DNA of 64,000 nt from the NCBI GenBank assembly GCA_903840435.1, contig CAIMFV010000017.1, forward strand, positions 46,397 through 110,396. The letters are read 5' to 3'. The position numbers and the translations under genes are program-made. Numbering within the stretch: position 1 is the first letter of the stretch; each line of letters starts with the position of its first letter. The notes under the pieces were generated by a model. That model saw nothing but the letters and a program-made list of their open reading frames with translations. It was not told the DNA's origin and did no database searches. This DNA comes from an uncultured Caulobacterales bacterium. Lineage in GTDB: Bacteria; Pseudomonadota; Alphaproteobacteria; Caulobacterales; Caulobacteraceae. Of this stretch, positions 1 through 10,396 are shown one piece after another.

Positions 1-177
1 GCTGTCCTTTATGTTTCAGGAGCGACGGACCTTGGAGACGCATTTCGGGCGGCGCTGAACCATCCGGAAGCGGATCGGGCTCGGGCGGAACGGGCCTTTC
101 GGCTGGCGAGTACGGAAGATGGGGCGCTGCAAGCCGCCGCCTCGCAGATCCTGACCTTGGTGGGAGCGGCGTCGTGA
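1..177 (+). CDS. waaA: 3-deoxy-D-manno-octulosonic acid transferase, C-terminal fragment
   Basis: Only the last 58 codons are inside the window; the reading frame is open from base 1 to the TGA at 175-177. The helical, alanine-rich tail with a GATDLGDAFRAAL-like stretch fits the C-terminus of the Kdo transferase WaaA/KdtA, which adds Kdo to lipid IVA at the inner membrane. The identification rests mainly on context: the stop overlaps the GTG start of lpxK by 4 bp (GTGA), and waaA-lpxK coupling is standard in alphaproteobacteria. The fragment alone is too short to prove the family. Confidence 0.6.
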   Translation, partial: AVLYVSGATDLGDAFRAALNHPEADRARAERAFRLASTEDGALQAAASQILTLVGAAS

Positions 178-1184
178 AACTCTCCACGCCGCGATGGTGG
201 TATAGCCGGACCCCGCCGCCCGCTTGGGCGCGGCTTGTGCTGGCGCCCGCCGCACGTCTCTTCGCCACCCTGACCGCGAGGCGCCTGCGCACGACCGTTC
301 CTGTCCGCGTGGGGGCGTTTGTCATTTCGGTGGGCAATCTCACCGTCGGAGGGGCTGGAAAGACGCCTGTCGCGCGTGAGCTCGCCCGGCTCCTGTCCGC
401 GCAAGGTGTCGCGGTAAGCGTGCTGTCGCGGGGCTATGGCGGGTCTGAGCCAGGTCCGCTGCGGGTCGATCCGCAGCGTCACACCGCCGCCGAGGTTGGC
501 GACGAGCCCTTGATGTTGAGTGCCGATCTACCCGTCATTATTGCCCGTGACCGCGTGGCGGGCGCAGAGGCAGCGGTCAAGGCCGGTGCGCGCGTTGTGG
601 TGCTCGACGACGCGCACCAAAATCCGGCTCTGGTTAAGGACCTCTCGATCATCGTTGTCGACGGCGAAAGCCGCGACGGCGAGTGGCCTTTTGGCCATGG
701 CGATATCTGTCCTTTGGGACCGCTGCGCGAACCTTTTGCGGTTGGCTTAGCGCGGGCTGATCTGGTGGTTGTGGTTTTGCCGGTTGGCCTTGATACCCTC
801 GACGACACCTTGCGCCAGGCCTTATCTGCCAAGCCCATCGCTGTGGCCCGCCTGCATCCCAATCGGCCCGCCAATGATCAACCGGTGCTGGGATTTGCCG
901 GCGTGGCCAAGCCCTGGAAGGTCGAACGGGCCTTAAGAGCGGCAGGCTGGCCGCTGGTCGGATTTCACGCCTTCGCCGACCACAGGCCATATGGTGCCCG
1001 TGAGTTGAAGGCCTTGCAGGCTGAAGCCGCCAAGGGCGGTGCGATCCTTGCCACCACGGAAAAAGACCTTGCCCGCCTGCCACCCGCCTTCCGCGATCAG
1101 GTTGAGGTTTTCACCATCGCTTTGCGTTTTGACGATGAGGCCCAAGTCCTCGCCGCCGTAAAGGGCGCGCTGTCTTCGTCCTAA
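174..1184 (+). CDS. lpxK: Tetraacyldisaccharide 4'-kinase LpxK
   Basis: A 336-residue protein of normal LpxK length. It phosphorylates the 4' position of the lipid A disaccharide at the cytoplasmic face of the inner membrane. The P-loop is visible as VGNLTVGGAGKTP with Gly59-Gly60-x-Gly62-Lys63-Thr64, preceded by an N-terminal hydrophobic stretch (about residues 20-35) that would anchor it. Further family features are LSRGYGG after the P-loop, VGDEP, and VLDDAHQNP, the LpxK equivalent of the D-D-G/A-x-Q motif. The GTG start overlaps the upstream stop by 4 bp, so it is translationally coupled to the waaA fragment. Confidence 0.95.
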   Translation: MKLSTPRWWYSRTPPPAWARLVLAPAARLFATLTARRLRTTVPVRVGAFVISVGNLTVGGAGKTPVARELARLLSAQGVAVSVLSRGYGGSEPGPLRVDPQRHTAAEVGDEPLMLSADLPVIIARDRVAGAEAAVKAGARVVVLDDAHQNPALVKDLSIIVVDGESRDGEWPFGHGDICPLGPLREPFAVGLARADLVVVVLPVGLDTLDDTLRQALSAKPIAVARLHPNRPANDQPVLGFAGVAKPWKVERALRAAGWPLVGFHAFADHRPYGARELKALQAEAAKGGAILATTEKDLARLPPAFRDQVEVFTIALRFDDEAQVLAAVKGALSSS

Positions 1185-1257
1185 TCATCCAGGCTTCGAC
1201 CTCCCTGCCAAATTCATCCCGTTGCGAGCGAAAGTTTTAAGGACCTCGGGCGGAAGC

Positions 1258-1346
1258 TTGGCAAACGGGTCGCGGTTTCGTGATGGGATCGAACACGGAT
1301 GAAGTGATCCGTCCGCTTGACAGGACTTCCCGATAGGACCTGCATG
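1258..1346 (+). promoter_or_regulatory. Candidate promoter elements upstream of hpf
   Basis: Two weak candidates lie in the 196-bp gap before hpf. One is a sigma-54-like element at 1258-1273 (TTGGCA, then GC ten bases after the GG). The other is a TTGACA hexamer at 1317-1322, followed 9 bp later by GATAGGAC (1332-1339), which loosely resembles the -10 element of alphaproteobacterial housekeeping promoters. Both were found by eye and neither is proven. Confidence 0.25.
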
Positions 1347-1368
1347 GGGCGTCGCGCGTCTGATCCCG

Positions 1369-1374
1369 AAGGAG
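1369..1374 (+). promoter_or_regulatory. Ribosome binding site of hpf
   Basis: AAGGAG lies 6 bases before the ATG at 1381. It is a strong Shine-Dalgarno match that fixes the start of the hibernation factor. Confidence 0.7.
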
Positions 1375-1380
1375 AGACTT

Positions 1381-2079
1381 ATGAACACTTCCATCTCCAC
1401 CGCAGCCATGAATATTCAAGTCGCGGGTCGCCAGGTCGACCTTGGAGACGCCTTGCGCACCCGAATTTCGGAGGAGTTGCAAGCCAGCGTCGGCAAGTTT
1501 TTTGATCGTGGCGGCTCGGCGGAAGTGACTGTGGTCAAGGATCGTTACGCCTTCCATGTCGATATTGTGCTGCACTTGGCGTCTGGCCAGCAGTTGGTGG
1601 CCAAGGGTCCGGGGGGGGATGCGCACTCGGCGTTTTCCGCCGCGCTCGACAAGATCGAGGGGCGGATCCGCCGCTATAAGCGGCGCTTAAAAAACCATCA
1701 TGGTGCGCCGTCGCCAAAGGCCGAGACCGCGGCCTTAGTCGTGTTGCGCGCGCCCGACGACAATGACGACACGTTTGAAGATGATTGGGGGGCGGATGGC
1801 TCGGCCGGGGATGGCGCGCCTCAAGCGGCGATTATTGCCGAAACCGAGGCACAATTGAAAACCATGACCGTTTCGATGGCGGTGATGGAGCTCGATCTGA
1901 CCGGCCTGCCGGTGGTGCTATTTCGCAATGCCGGACATGGCGGCATGTCAGCGGTCTATCGCAGACCGGATGGCAATATTGGTTGGATTGATCCAGAGCG
2001 CACAGGCGCGCTGGGCGCCGCAGCGCTCGGAAAACGGGCGTCGAATGGTGCCTCTCCGTCCTTGTCGCTCAGACCTTGA
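1381..2079 (+). CDS. hpf: Ribosome hibernation promoting factor, long form
   Basis: A 232-residue protein. The N-terminal about 110 residues form the S30AE/HPF domain (IQVAGRQVDLGDALRTRI at the start and a VDIVLHL strand). After an acidic linker (DDNDDTFEDDW, about 122-132) comes the C-terminal dimerisation domain with GLPVVLFRNAGHG and GNIGWIDPE. Two domains make this the long HPF that dimerises 70S ribosomes into 100S particles in stationary phase, unlike short HPF or YfiA. In many proteobacteria hpf lies between rpoN and ptsN; here ptsN follows but rpoN is not directly upstream. Confidence 0.93.
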   Translation: MNTSISTAAMNIQVAGRQVDLGDALRTRISEELQASVGKFFDRGGSAEVTVVKDRYAFHVDIVLHLASGQQLVAKGPGGDAHSAFSAALDKIEGRIRRYKRRLKNHHGAPSPKAETAALVVLRAPDDNDDTFEDDWGADGSAGDGAPQAAIIAETEAQLKTMTVSMAVMELDLTGLPVVLFRNAGHGGMSAVYRRPDGNIGWIDPERTGALGAAALGKRASNGASPSLSLRP

Positions 2080-2203
2080 TCAGGCACGCCACATTTTCGT
2101 GATCAGCGGCGCGCGTGCTTGCGGAATCGGCGCGGAGTCGTAAGGAGTGCGCCGCTGGCCGCGCGTCGGGCTTGCGAAACGAAATTGAGTTCGAGAAACA
2201 CAG

Positions 2204-2668
2204 ATGGACATCGGCGCCTGGCTCGAAAAGAGCGCCATTCTGCCTAAGGCTCATGCGGACGGAAAACGTCACGCTCTGGCCTTGACCGCCGAGATCGCCG
2301 CCCGCGCTTTTGGCCTTGAAGCGGCCAGCGTCTTTGACGCTCTGTGCGAGCGTGAAGCCTTGGGATCAACCGGCGTCGGCTATGGCGTCGCTGTGCCCCA
2401 TGCACGGTTGAGCGGCTTGGACGGTATGCGGGCTGTGTTTGTGCGCCTGGATGCGCCGATTGAATTTGGCTCGGTCGATGATCAACCCGTCGATCTGATC
2501 TTTGCCCTCTTTGCCCCGCCCGGTGCCGATAGCGAGCATTTGCGGTCGTTGGCGCGGGTGTCGCGGCGTCTTCGCCAGCCTGAGCTGCGCGAGCAGCTGC
2601 GCAAGGCCCATTCGGCCGATAGCCTCCATGCCCTCTTGGTGCGCGACCAGACCTCGTCTGCGGCCTGA
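2204..2668 (+). CDS. ptsN: PTS IIA-like nitrogen-regulatory protein PtsN
   Basis: 154 residues, the usual size for EIIA-Ntr. The phosphorylatable histidine is His66 in [12 protein letters not shown], followed by the family's [18 protein letters not shown] region, in which the second conserved histidine is visible. It accepts phosphate from NPr in the nitrogen PTS and regulates targets such as potassium transport and the stringent response. It follows hpf by 124 bp and precedes thiE by 8 bp, so it probably shares a transcript with thiE. Confidence 0.93.
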   Translation: MDIGAWLEKSAILPKAHADGKRHALALTAEIAARAFGLEAASVFDALCEREALGSTGVGYGVAVPHARLSGLDGMRAVFVRLDAPIEFGSVDDQPVDLIFALFAPPGADSEHLRSLARVSRRLRQPELREQLRKAHSADSLHALLVRDQTSSAA

Positions 2669-2676
2669 GCCGGACC

Positions 2677-3345
2677 ATGGCTGACATCCGACGTGAGCCC
2701 TGTCGGCTTTATCTGATCACCCCGCCGCAGATCCTGGACCTTGCCACCTTCGCGCGCCAGCTCGATGCGGGATTGGCCGCAGGCGACGTTGCCGCCTTGC
2801 AGCTTCGCTTGAAGGGCGTTGCGGACGCAGAGATCGCTGCTGCGGTCGCGGCCCTGACGCCGGTGGTGCGGGCCCATAATGTCGCGCTGATCCTCAATGA
2901 CCGCCCAGACCTTGCCGCCGCGCTTGACTGTGATGGGGTGCATGTGGGCCAGTCGGACGCAAGTTGTGCGCAGGCGAGACGCCTTGTCGGGAAGGACCGC
3001 ACCGTCGGCGTCACCTGTCATGACAGTCGGCATCTGGCCATGGAAGCGGCGGAAGCTGGCGCTGACTATGTGGCGTTTGGCGCGTTTTTTGAAACTTCCA
3101 CCAAAGAGGCTGTCACCCGCGCCGATCCAGAGTTGCTGACGATTTGGCAGGAAACCATGCAAACGCCTTGCGTGGCAATCGGCGGCATCACCGTGGCGCG
3201 CGCCGCAGACCTTGCCCGAGCGGGCGCCGACTTCATCGCCGTGTCGGCAGGCGTTTTTAGCCATCCCGATGGCATGGCATCGGCCATTGCCGCTTTTGAC
3301 CACGAGCTGAAGGCGGCGTTCACGGTCGTTGCGTCGGGCGTCTAG
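2677..3345 (+). CDS. thiE: Thiamine phosphate synthase-like protein ThiE
   Basis: 222 residues with a TIM-barrel ThiE pattern. It starts with [13 protein letters not shown] contains the conserved lysine; [22 protein letters not shown] carries the metal and pyrophosphate-binding aspartates; AIGGIT and AVSAGVF follow near the end. The enzyme joins hydroxymethylpyrimidine pyrophosphate and thiazole phosphate to make thiamine phosphate. There are no other thiamine genes nearby and no THI-box-like structure is apparent upstream. The gene lies 8 bp after ptsN. Confidence 0.85.
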   Translation: MADIRREPCRLYLITPPQILDLATFARQLDAGLAAGDVAALQLRLKGVADAEIAAAVAALTPVVRAHNVALILNDRPDLAAALDCDGVHVGQSDASCAQARRLVGKDRTVGVTCHDSRHLAMEAAEAGADYVAFGAFFETSTKEAVTRADPELLTIWQETMQTPCVAIGGITVARAADLARAGADFIAVSAGVFSHPDGMASAIAAFDHELKAAFTVVASGV

Positions 3346-3474
3346 GCATCTCGCGGCAAACCCTGAACTGAGGCGTTGAGACCCTAACTTCTCTTTAATT
3401 CCGGTTTCCGAGGTGATGGTTTGTCTTTTCGGTAAATCCGGATTCCACTTTCCCCTGACAGACTCTAGGATCGG

Positions 3475-5850
3475 GTGATTCGCCCCAGAGTTCGGCGGCG
3501 CTTCACGGATTTGTCGGAAATGGGCGGCTTCGATCCGGCCTTTTTTGCTGCGAGTGGCGGGACCAGTTTGGCTCTTGCGGCCTTGCTGTGGGCGCTCTCC
3601 CAGAGGCGGGAGTTCGCCGAACGCGCGGCAGGGGTAGCCGAAGAGGCTGCACGGCAAAAATCGCGCGCTGAGGCTGCGGAAGCCGCCGCTGACGCCTTTG
3701 ACAGTGTCCTGATTGCCGTGAGGGGTGAAGAGGCGCGCGTCGCTGGCGGGGCGCATGGATTGGGCGCCTGTTTGGCGGTTCTGGGCCTGCCCCGTGAGGC
3801 GGCGGCAGAGGCTATTTTGACCGCCCTGCGGGCCGACCCCAACCACGCCGCGCGGCTGGAAGCCCTGACCGAACGGGGCGAGCCTTGTGATTTCGAAGTG
3901 GCGGGCGAGGCTGAACCCGGAATTCGGCGGACCTTGACTGTCGAGGGCAGGGTCTCTGGCGCTGTTGCCTGGTTAAGGCTTAGCCTTTCCGCCGCAGCGG
4001 GCCTGCCATCCGCCGCTCGGTTTGCGGCATTTTTGGATGGGCTGTCGCATCCGACCTGGATCTTAGGAGCTGGAGAGCGGCTCGTCTGGGCGAACCGCGC
4101 CTGGTTGAAAGCGACTGAGGCCCGCAGCATTGAGCAGGCGGTCATGGCGGGGCTCGTCCTTGATCGTGGCGTCGAACAGGTGGTGTCAGAGGCGGCCCAT
4201 GCAGGCGAAGCGCGGTCACTGGTGCGCTGGGTCAGCCTGAACGGACGGCGTCAAGCGGTACAGGTTGCAGCTACGCCTTTGGAAGGCGGCGGCGCGGCGG
4301 CTATCGCGCTGGACGCCTCAGAAGCCGAGGATATTCGCGAAAAGCTCCGCCGCCATACAGAGGCACACGACCAGACCCTGAACCGCTTGGCCGATGCGGT
4401 GGCAATTTTTGGCGCCGACAAGCGCTTATCGTTCCACAATACGGCCTTTGCCGAGTTGTGGGGCCTCGAACCGGCTTGGCTGGCGGACAAGCCCACCCAT
4501 GGCGAGGTTTTGGATCGGTTGCGCCAAAGGCGCCGCCTGCCGGAAACCGTCGACTATGCGGCTTGGAAGGTGAAAGAGCTTGCCCATTATGAAGCGCTCG
4601 ACGCCGCACCGGATGAGCTTTGGACCTTGCCGGACGGACGCACCCTTCGGGTCGCACGCCAGCCCCACCCACTGGGCGGGCTCTTAATCCTCTATGCCGA
4701 TATCACCGGCGAAATTCGCCTCAGGGCGCAGTACAATGCTCAAGCCCAGGTCCAGCAAGCGACACTCGATAAGCTGAACGATGCGGTGGCGGTGTTTGGC
4801 TCCGACGGACGCCTGCGGCTGCACAATGAGGCCTTTGAGCGCTTCTGGCGTTTGGACGTCGCCGACATGATCGAGGCCGCCGATTTTGATCGGATCGCCG
4901 AGCTTTGCCTGCCCCTGGTGCACGACCGCAGTTTTTGGCGTGAGCTCAAGGCGCGCGTCGCCGATCCCGACCCGCAGGCGCGGGCGCCGATCACGGGTGA
5001 AATTCGGATGGCCGATCGCCGATTCGTCGCCTATCAGACGCGGCCCCTGCCGGACGGGGCGACCTTGATCGCCTTTTCCGACATTACCGCCACCCGCGAA
5101 TTGGAAAACGCGGTTGAGGAACGCTCCGCGGCCCTGGAAGAGGCGCAACGGCTGAAGCGCGATTTTGTCGGCAATGTCTCCTATGAATTGCGCACGCCTC
5201 TGACCACCATCATCGGTTATGCCGAACTGCTTGAGACCATGCCCGATCTCGCCCAAGCGCGAATTCGCCAACACTTGAGCTCGGTTCGCGCCGCAGCCGA
5301 GCAACTCGCCCGCTCCATTGACGACGTCTTAGACATGGCCCAGATCGACGCCAATGAAATGGCCCTGTCGCTTGGCGATGTCTATGTGCGCGAGCTCTTA
5401 GAGCGGGCGGTGGCCAATGCCAAGCGCTTGGCCGAGGCGGGCGGGGTGAAGCTCGTGCTCGACGACGAGGCCGATGTCGGCGTCATTCGCGCCGATGCGC
5501 GGCGGCTATTGCAAGCCCTCGATCATCTGGTCGACGCTGCCATTCGCACCACGCCGACTGGCGGGGAGGTGAGGCTGATCGCCTCGCGCGATGCGGGCGA
5601 GCTCAAGCTGTCGGTCGCCGATACCGGGCGGGGCATCCCCTATCATATCCAAGCCCATATTTTTGATCGTTTTGTCGGTCGGGACCGGGGCGGGGCGGGG
5701 CTTGGGCTGGCGCTCGTCAAGGCGCTGGTGGAACTGCACGGCGGTTGGGTTGCCTTGGAAAGTGCGCCCGGAGAAGGCTCAACCTTCACCTGTCATCTGC
5801 CCGAAAATGCCGATGGCGCCTCAGCCCATCCGGAATTGAGTTTCGGCTAG
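3475..5850 (+). CDS. divL: DivL-like PAS sensor kinase with tyrosine in place of the phospho-histidine
   Basis: 791 residues. One N-terminal membrane segment (about 24-43) is followed by a short coiled coil, then PAS-like modules near 175-285, 300-410 and 425-535 (the last two share a LNDAVAVFG-type opening), a DHp helix and a C-terminal ATPase-like domain. The H-box reads VSYELRTPL: Tyr570 sits where histidine should be, which is the hallmark of Caulobacter DivL, a CckA and DivK partner in cell-cycle control. The G1 box (DTGRGI) and G2 box (GLGLAL) remain, but both N-box asparagines are aspartates (Asp683, Asp687), so kinase activity is doubtful. The start is GTG; no SD is obvious. Its neighbours give no extra cell-cycle context. 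Confidence 0.85.
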   Translation: MIRPRVRRRFTDLSEMGGFDPAFFAASGGTSLALAALLWALSQRREFAERAAGVAEEAARQKSRAEAAEAAADAFDSVLIAVRGEEARVAGGAHGLGACLAVLGLPREAAAEAILTALRADPNHAARLEALTERGEPCDFEVAGEAEPGIRRTLTVEGRVSGAVAWLRLSLSAAAGLPSAARFAAFLDGLSHPTWILGAGERLVWANRAWLKATEARSIEQAVMAGLVLDRGVEQVVSEAAHAGEARSLVRWVSLNGRRQAVQVAATPLEGGGAAAIALDASEAEDIREKLRRHTEAHDQTLNRLADAVAIFGADKRLSFHNTAFAELWGLEPAWLADKPTHGEVLDRLRQRRRLPETVDYAAWKVKELAHYEALDAAPDELWTLPDGRTLRVARQPHPLGGLLILYADITGEIRLRAQYNAQAQVQQATLDKLNDAVAVFGSDGRLRLHNEAFERFWRLDVADMIEAADFDRIAELCLPLVHDRSFWRELKARVADPDPQARAPITGEIRMADRRFVAYQTRPLPDGATLIAFSDITATRELENAVEERSAALEEAQRLKRDFVGNVSYELRTPLTTIIGYAELLETMPDLAQARIRQHLSSVRAAAEQLARSIDDVLDMAQIDANEMALSLGDVYVRELLERAVANAKRLAEAGGVKLVLDDEADVGVIRADARRLLQALDHLVDAAIRTTPTGGEVRLIASRDAGELKLSVADTGRGIPYHIQAHIFDRFVGRDRGGAGLGLALVKALVELHGGWVALESAPGEGSTFTCHLPENADGASAHPELSFG

Positions 5851-5939
5851 GGACACGAGAGCCCGTCGCAAGAACCGGGTCGATACGGGTGCCGCTTTTT
5901 GCAACATGCGAGACAAGCTTGCCTTGTTGGAGCCTTCCC

Positions 5940-6407
5940 ATGTCCTTTGTCGTTATGGGCCTCGACCCGCAACCCTTTGTGCCGCTCTATGGTCTTTCGG
6001 ATGCCGCCCTGGCTGCTCACGGCGCCCGCCGCTACGTGGCCGATGTTTGTCCCGGGTTTCCAGATCGGATCGAGGTGCGCGATGCCCAGCCCGGCGAAAG
6101 TCTGATCCTCATCAATTTCGAACATCAGCCCGCCGAGACGCCGTACCGGTCGCGCCACGCCATATTTGTTCGCGAGGGTGCGCAGACCGCCTGTCGGATG
6201 ATTGACGCCATTCCGGAACCGCTGGCCGTGCGACCCATCTCGCTGCGCGCTTTCGACGCCGCCCACGAAATGGTCGATGCTGATCTTGTCGATGGGCGCG
6301 ATCTCGTGCCCTTGATTGAAAAGATGTTGGCCAATCCCGGCATTGCCTACCTCCACGCCCACTATGCCAAACGCGGCTGTTATGCCGCGCGGATCGAGCG
6401 GTTCTAG
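5940..6407 (+). CDS. DUF1203 family protein
   Basis: About 155 residues from the ATG at 5940. The frame stays open upstream into the end of divL, but that extension has no family resemblance. Conserved-looking stretches are PGESLILINFEHQP, TPYRSRHAIFVRE and the C-terminal AYLHAHYAKRGCYAARIERF; these fit the DUF1203 family, whose function is unknown. There is no signal peptide or membrane segment, so it is probably cytosolic. It lies 90 bp after the DivL-like kinase on the same strand and converges on the hydrolase gene with only 2 bp between. Confidence 0.75.
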   Translation: MSFVVMGLDPQPFVPLYGLSDAALAAHGARRYVADVCPGFPDRIEVRDAQPGESLILINFEHQPAETPYRSRHAIFVREGAQTACRMIDAIPEPLAVRPISLRAFDAAHEMVDADLVDGRDLVPLIEKMLANPGIAYLHAHYAKRGCYAARIERF

Positions 6408-6409
6408 CC

Positions 6410-8350
<1,941 letters not shown>

Positions 8351-8396
8351 GTGGTGACGCGCCCCCACACCGTCCGCTGGGGCGCGCCAGCCCGAC

Positions 8397-8418
8397 GGAC
8401 GCCCGTGTGCGGGCGTCC
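8397..8418 (+). other. Perfect hairpin between obgE and nadD
   Basis: A 9-bp perfect inverted repeat (GGACGCCCG / CGGGCGTCC) with a TGTG loop lies between the obgE stop and the preferred nadD ATG. No T-run follows, so it is not a classical intrinsic terminator; it may be an mRNA processing or attenuation structure. It could instead be coding if nadD starts at the upstream GTG (8351). Confidence 0.5.
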
Positions 8419-8455
8419 AGGCGCCTTGCGTCTGGGCTATGACTTGAAACCTGGC

Positions 8456-9055
8456 ATGAAGGTTGGCCTGTTTGGCGGGTCCTTCAACCCGGCCCATAGC
8501 GGCCATCGCCATGTGGCTCAAACTGCGCTTCGACGGTTGAAACTTGATCGCATTATCTGGCTGGTCTCGCCGCAAAACCCGCTGAAGTCCGACGCTGAGA
8601 CACGTCCCCTGAGCGACCGGCTCGCTGAAACCAAACGCCTTGCCGGGCGCGGGGATATTGTCGCAGATTCCGAGAGCCGATTAGAAGCCGTCTATACGAT
8701 CGACACTGTGCGGATCTTGCAGGCGCGCTATCCTGGGGTGCGGTTCGTCTGGATCATGGGCGCTGACAATCTGGCCGGCTTTCATCGCTGGCGCGGCTGG
8801 ACAGACCTGTTTCGCGCCTTGCCGATTGCCGTGGTGGCGAGACCCACAGCCTTGCTCCGCAGCCGCCTTGGACCTGCTGCCCGGCGCTTTCCCCATGCGA
8901 GGCTTCCGTCGCGGGCTGCCGCCCTGTTGCCAAGTGCCACGCCGCCCGCGTGGATATTCCTGCGCGGTCCCTTAAACGCCGCCTCTTCCACCGCGCTGCG
9001 CGCCGAACGGCTCGACCAAGGGCTGGCTTTTCCGTCGCAGGCCAAACCGCTATAG
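8456..9055 (+). CDS. nadD: Nicotinate-mononucleotide adenylyltransferase NadD
   Basis: 199 residues from the ATG at 8456, where the family begins (MKVGLFGGSFNPAHSGH, with the H-x-G-H nucleotidyltransferase motif). An in-frame GTG directly after the obgE stop (8351) would add 35 residues that lack family features and encode the hairpin. Other motifs are SPQNPLK, WIMGADNLAGFHRW and the C-terminal SSTALRAER. It adenylates nicotinate mononucleotide in NAD synthesis. Ribosome silencing factor rsfS, a frequent partner, is not next to it. Confidence 0.92.
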   Translation: MKVGLFGGSFNPAHSGHRHVAQTALRRLKLDRIIWLVSPQNPLKSDAETRPLSDRLAETKRLAGRGDIVADSESRLEAVYTIDTVRILQARYPGVRFVWIMGADNLAGFHRWRGWTDLFRALPIAVVARPTALLRSRLGPAARRFPHARLPSRAAALLPSATPPAWIFLRGPLNAASSTALRAERLDQGLAFPSQAKPL

Positions 9056-9151
9056 ACCGAATAAGGACGGGCGTTTTACAAGGGGCCCGCGCTGCAAAAA
9101 TTCCTCGCCACATTAGGGTGGCGCCGACCCGAAGACAAAGGCTGAACACGG

Positions 9152-10363
9152 ATGTCCAAGATCAAAGTCGCCAATCCGGTCGTCGATATCGACGGCGACG
9201 AAATGACCCGCATCATTTGGAAATTGATCAAGGACAAGCTGATTTTTCCCTATCTCGACATCAATCTCGACTATTATGATCTGGGCGTTGAGCATCGCGA
9301 CGCCACTGGCGATCAGGTGACCATCGATTCCGCCAATGCGATCAAAAAATACGGCGTTGGCGTCAAGTGCGCCACCATCACGCCCGACGAGGCGAGGGTC
9401 AGCGAATTCAATCTGAAAAAGATGTGGAAGTCGCCGAACGGCACCATCCGCAACATTCTCGGTGGCGTGATTTTTCGTGAGCCGATCATTTGTAAGAATG
9501 TGCCCCGTCTTGTTCCCGGTTGGACCCAACCTATCGTGGTTGGCCGTCACGCCTTTGGCGACCAGTACAAGGCGACCGACTTTAAGGTTCCAGGCAAGGG
9601 CAAGCTGACTATTAAGTTCGAAGGCGAGGATGGACAGGTGATTGAGCACGAGGTGTTCGATTATCCCGGTCCGGGCGTTGCCATGGCCATGTACAATCTC
9701 GACGATTCCATCCGGGACTTCGCCCGAGCCTCCATGGCCTTTGGTTTGGCGCGCAAATTCCCAGTTTATCTCTCAACCAAGAACACCATTTTGAAGGCCT
9801 ATGATGGGCGCTTCAAAGACATTTTCGCCGAGGTCTATGAGCAGGAATTCGCCGAAGCCTTCCGCGCCGCTGGTGTGACCTACGAACACCGCTTGATCGA
9901 CGATATGGTCGCCTCGGCGCTCAAATGGTCGGGTGGCTTCGTCTGGGCCTGTAAGAACTATGATGGCGACGTGCAATCGGACACGGTCGCTCAAGGCTAT
10001 GGCTCGCTTGGCCTGATGACCTCGGTGCTCCTGACGCCCGATGGTAAGACCATGGAGGCGGAAGCGGCCCACGGCACCGTCACCCGCCACTTCCGCCAAT
10101 TCCAAAAGGGCGAACAGACCTCGACCAATTCGGTAGCATCGATCTTTGCTTGGACCCGGGGCCTCAGCCATCGCGCCAAGCTAGATGACAATGCCGCCTT
10201 GGCGAAGTTTGCCGAAACCTTAGAAAAAGTCACCGTCGATACGGTCGAGGCGGGCGACATGACCAAGGATCTGGCCCTGTTGGTCGGCGACCGCCAAGGC
10301 TGGCTGACCACTGAGGGCTTCCTCGACAAGGTCTCGGACAATCTCGAAAAGGCATTGGCTTAA
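9152..10363 (+). CDS. icd: NADP-dependent isocitrate dehydrogenase
   Basis: 403 residues of the eukaryote-like homodimeric IDH type, shorter and different from the E. coli enzyme. Recognisable are [13 protein letters not shown] at the start, [20 protein letters not shown] in the substrate loop (Ser and Arg residues that bind isocitrate), [28 protein letters not shown] with metal-binding aspartates, and [10 protein letters not shown] contacting NADP. It oxidises isocitrate to 2-oxoglutarate in the TCA cycle. It has its own 96-bp upstream gap and converges on the flavoprotein gene with 33 bp between. Confidence 0.97.
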   Translation: MSKIKVANPVVDIDGDEMTRIIWKLIKDKLIFPYLDINLDYYDLGVEHRDATGDQVTIDSANAIKKYGVGVKCATITPDEARVSEFNLKKMWKSPNGTIRNILGGVIFREPIICKNVPRLVPGWTQPIVVGRHAFGDQYKATDFKVPGKGKLTIKFEGEDGQVIEHEVFDYPGPGVAMAMYNLDDSIRDFARASMAFGLARKFPVYLSTKNTILKAYDGRFKDIFAEVYEQEFAEAFRAAGVTYEHRLIDDMVASALKWSGGFVWACKNYDGDVQSDTVAQGYGSLGLMTSVLLTPDGKTMEAEAAHGTVTRHFRQFQKGEQTSTNSVASIFAWTRGLSHRAKLDDNAALAKFAETLEKVTVDTVEAGDMTKDLALLVGDRQGWLTTEGFLDKVSDNLEKALA

Positions 10364-10396
10364 GATGAAAGACCCGGTTGGCGGGCGGGCCTGGGA

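Noticed and set aside
2560..2680. TPP riboswitch upstream of thiE
   Set aside because: thiE starts 8 bp after ptsN and no THI-box-like helices were seen in the region; the gene probably depends on the ptsN transcript.
3390..3410. CtrA-like TTAA-N7-TTAA box upstream of the DivL-like gene
   Set aside because: Only the first half-site (TTAA at 3395-3398) is intact; the second reads TTCC. This is below what I would accept by eye.
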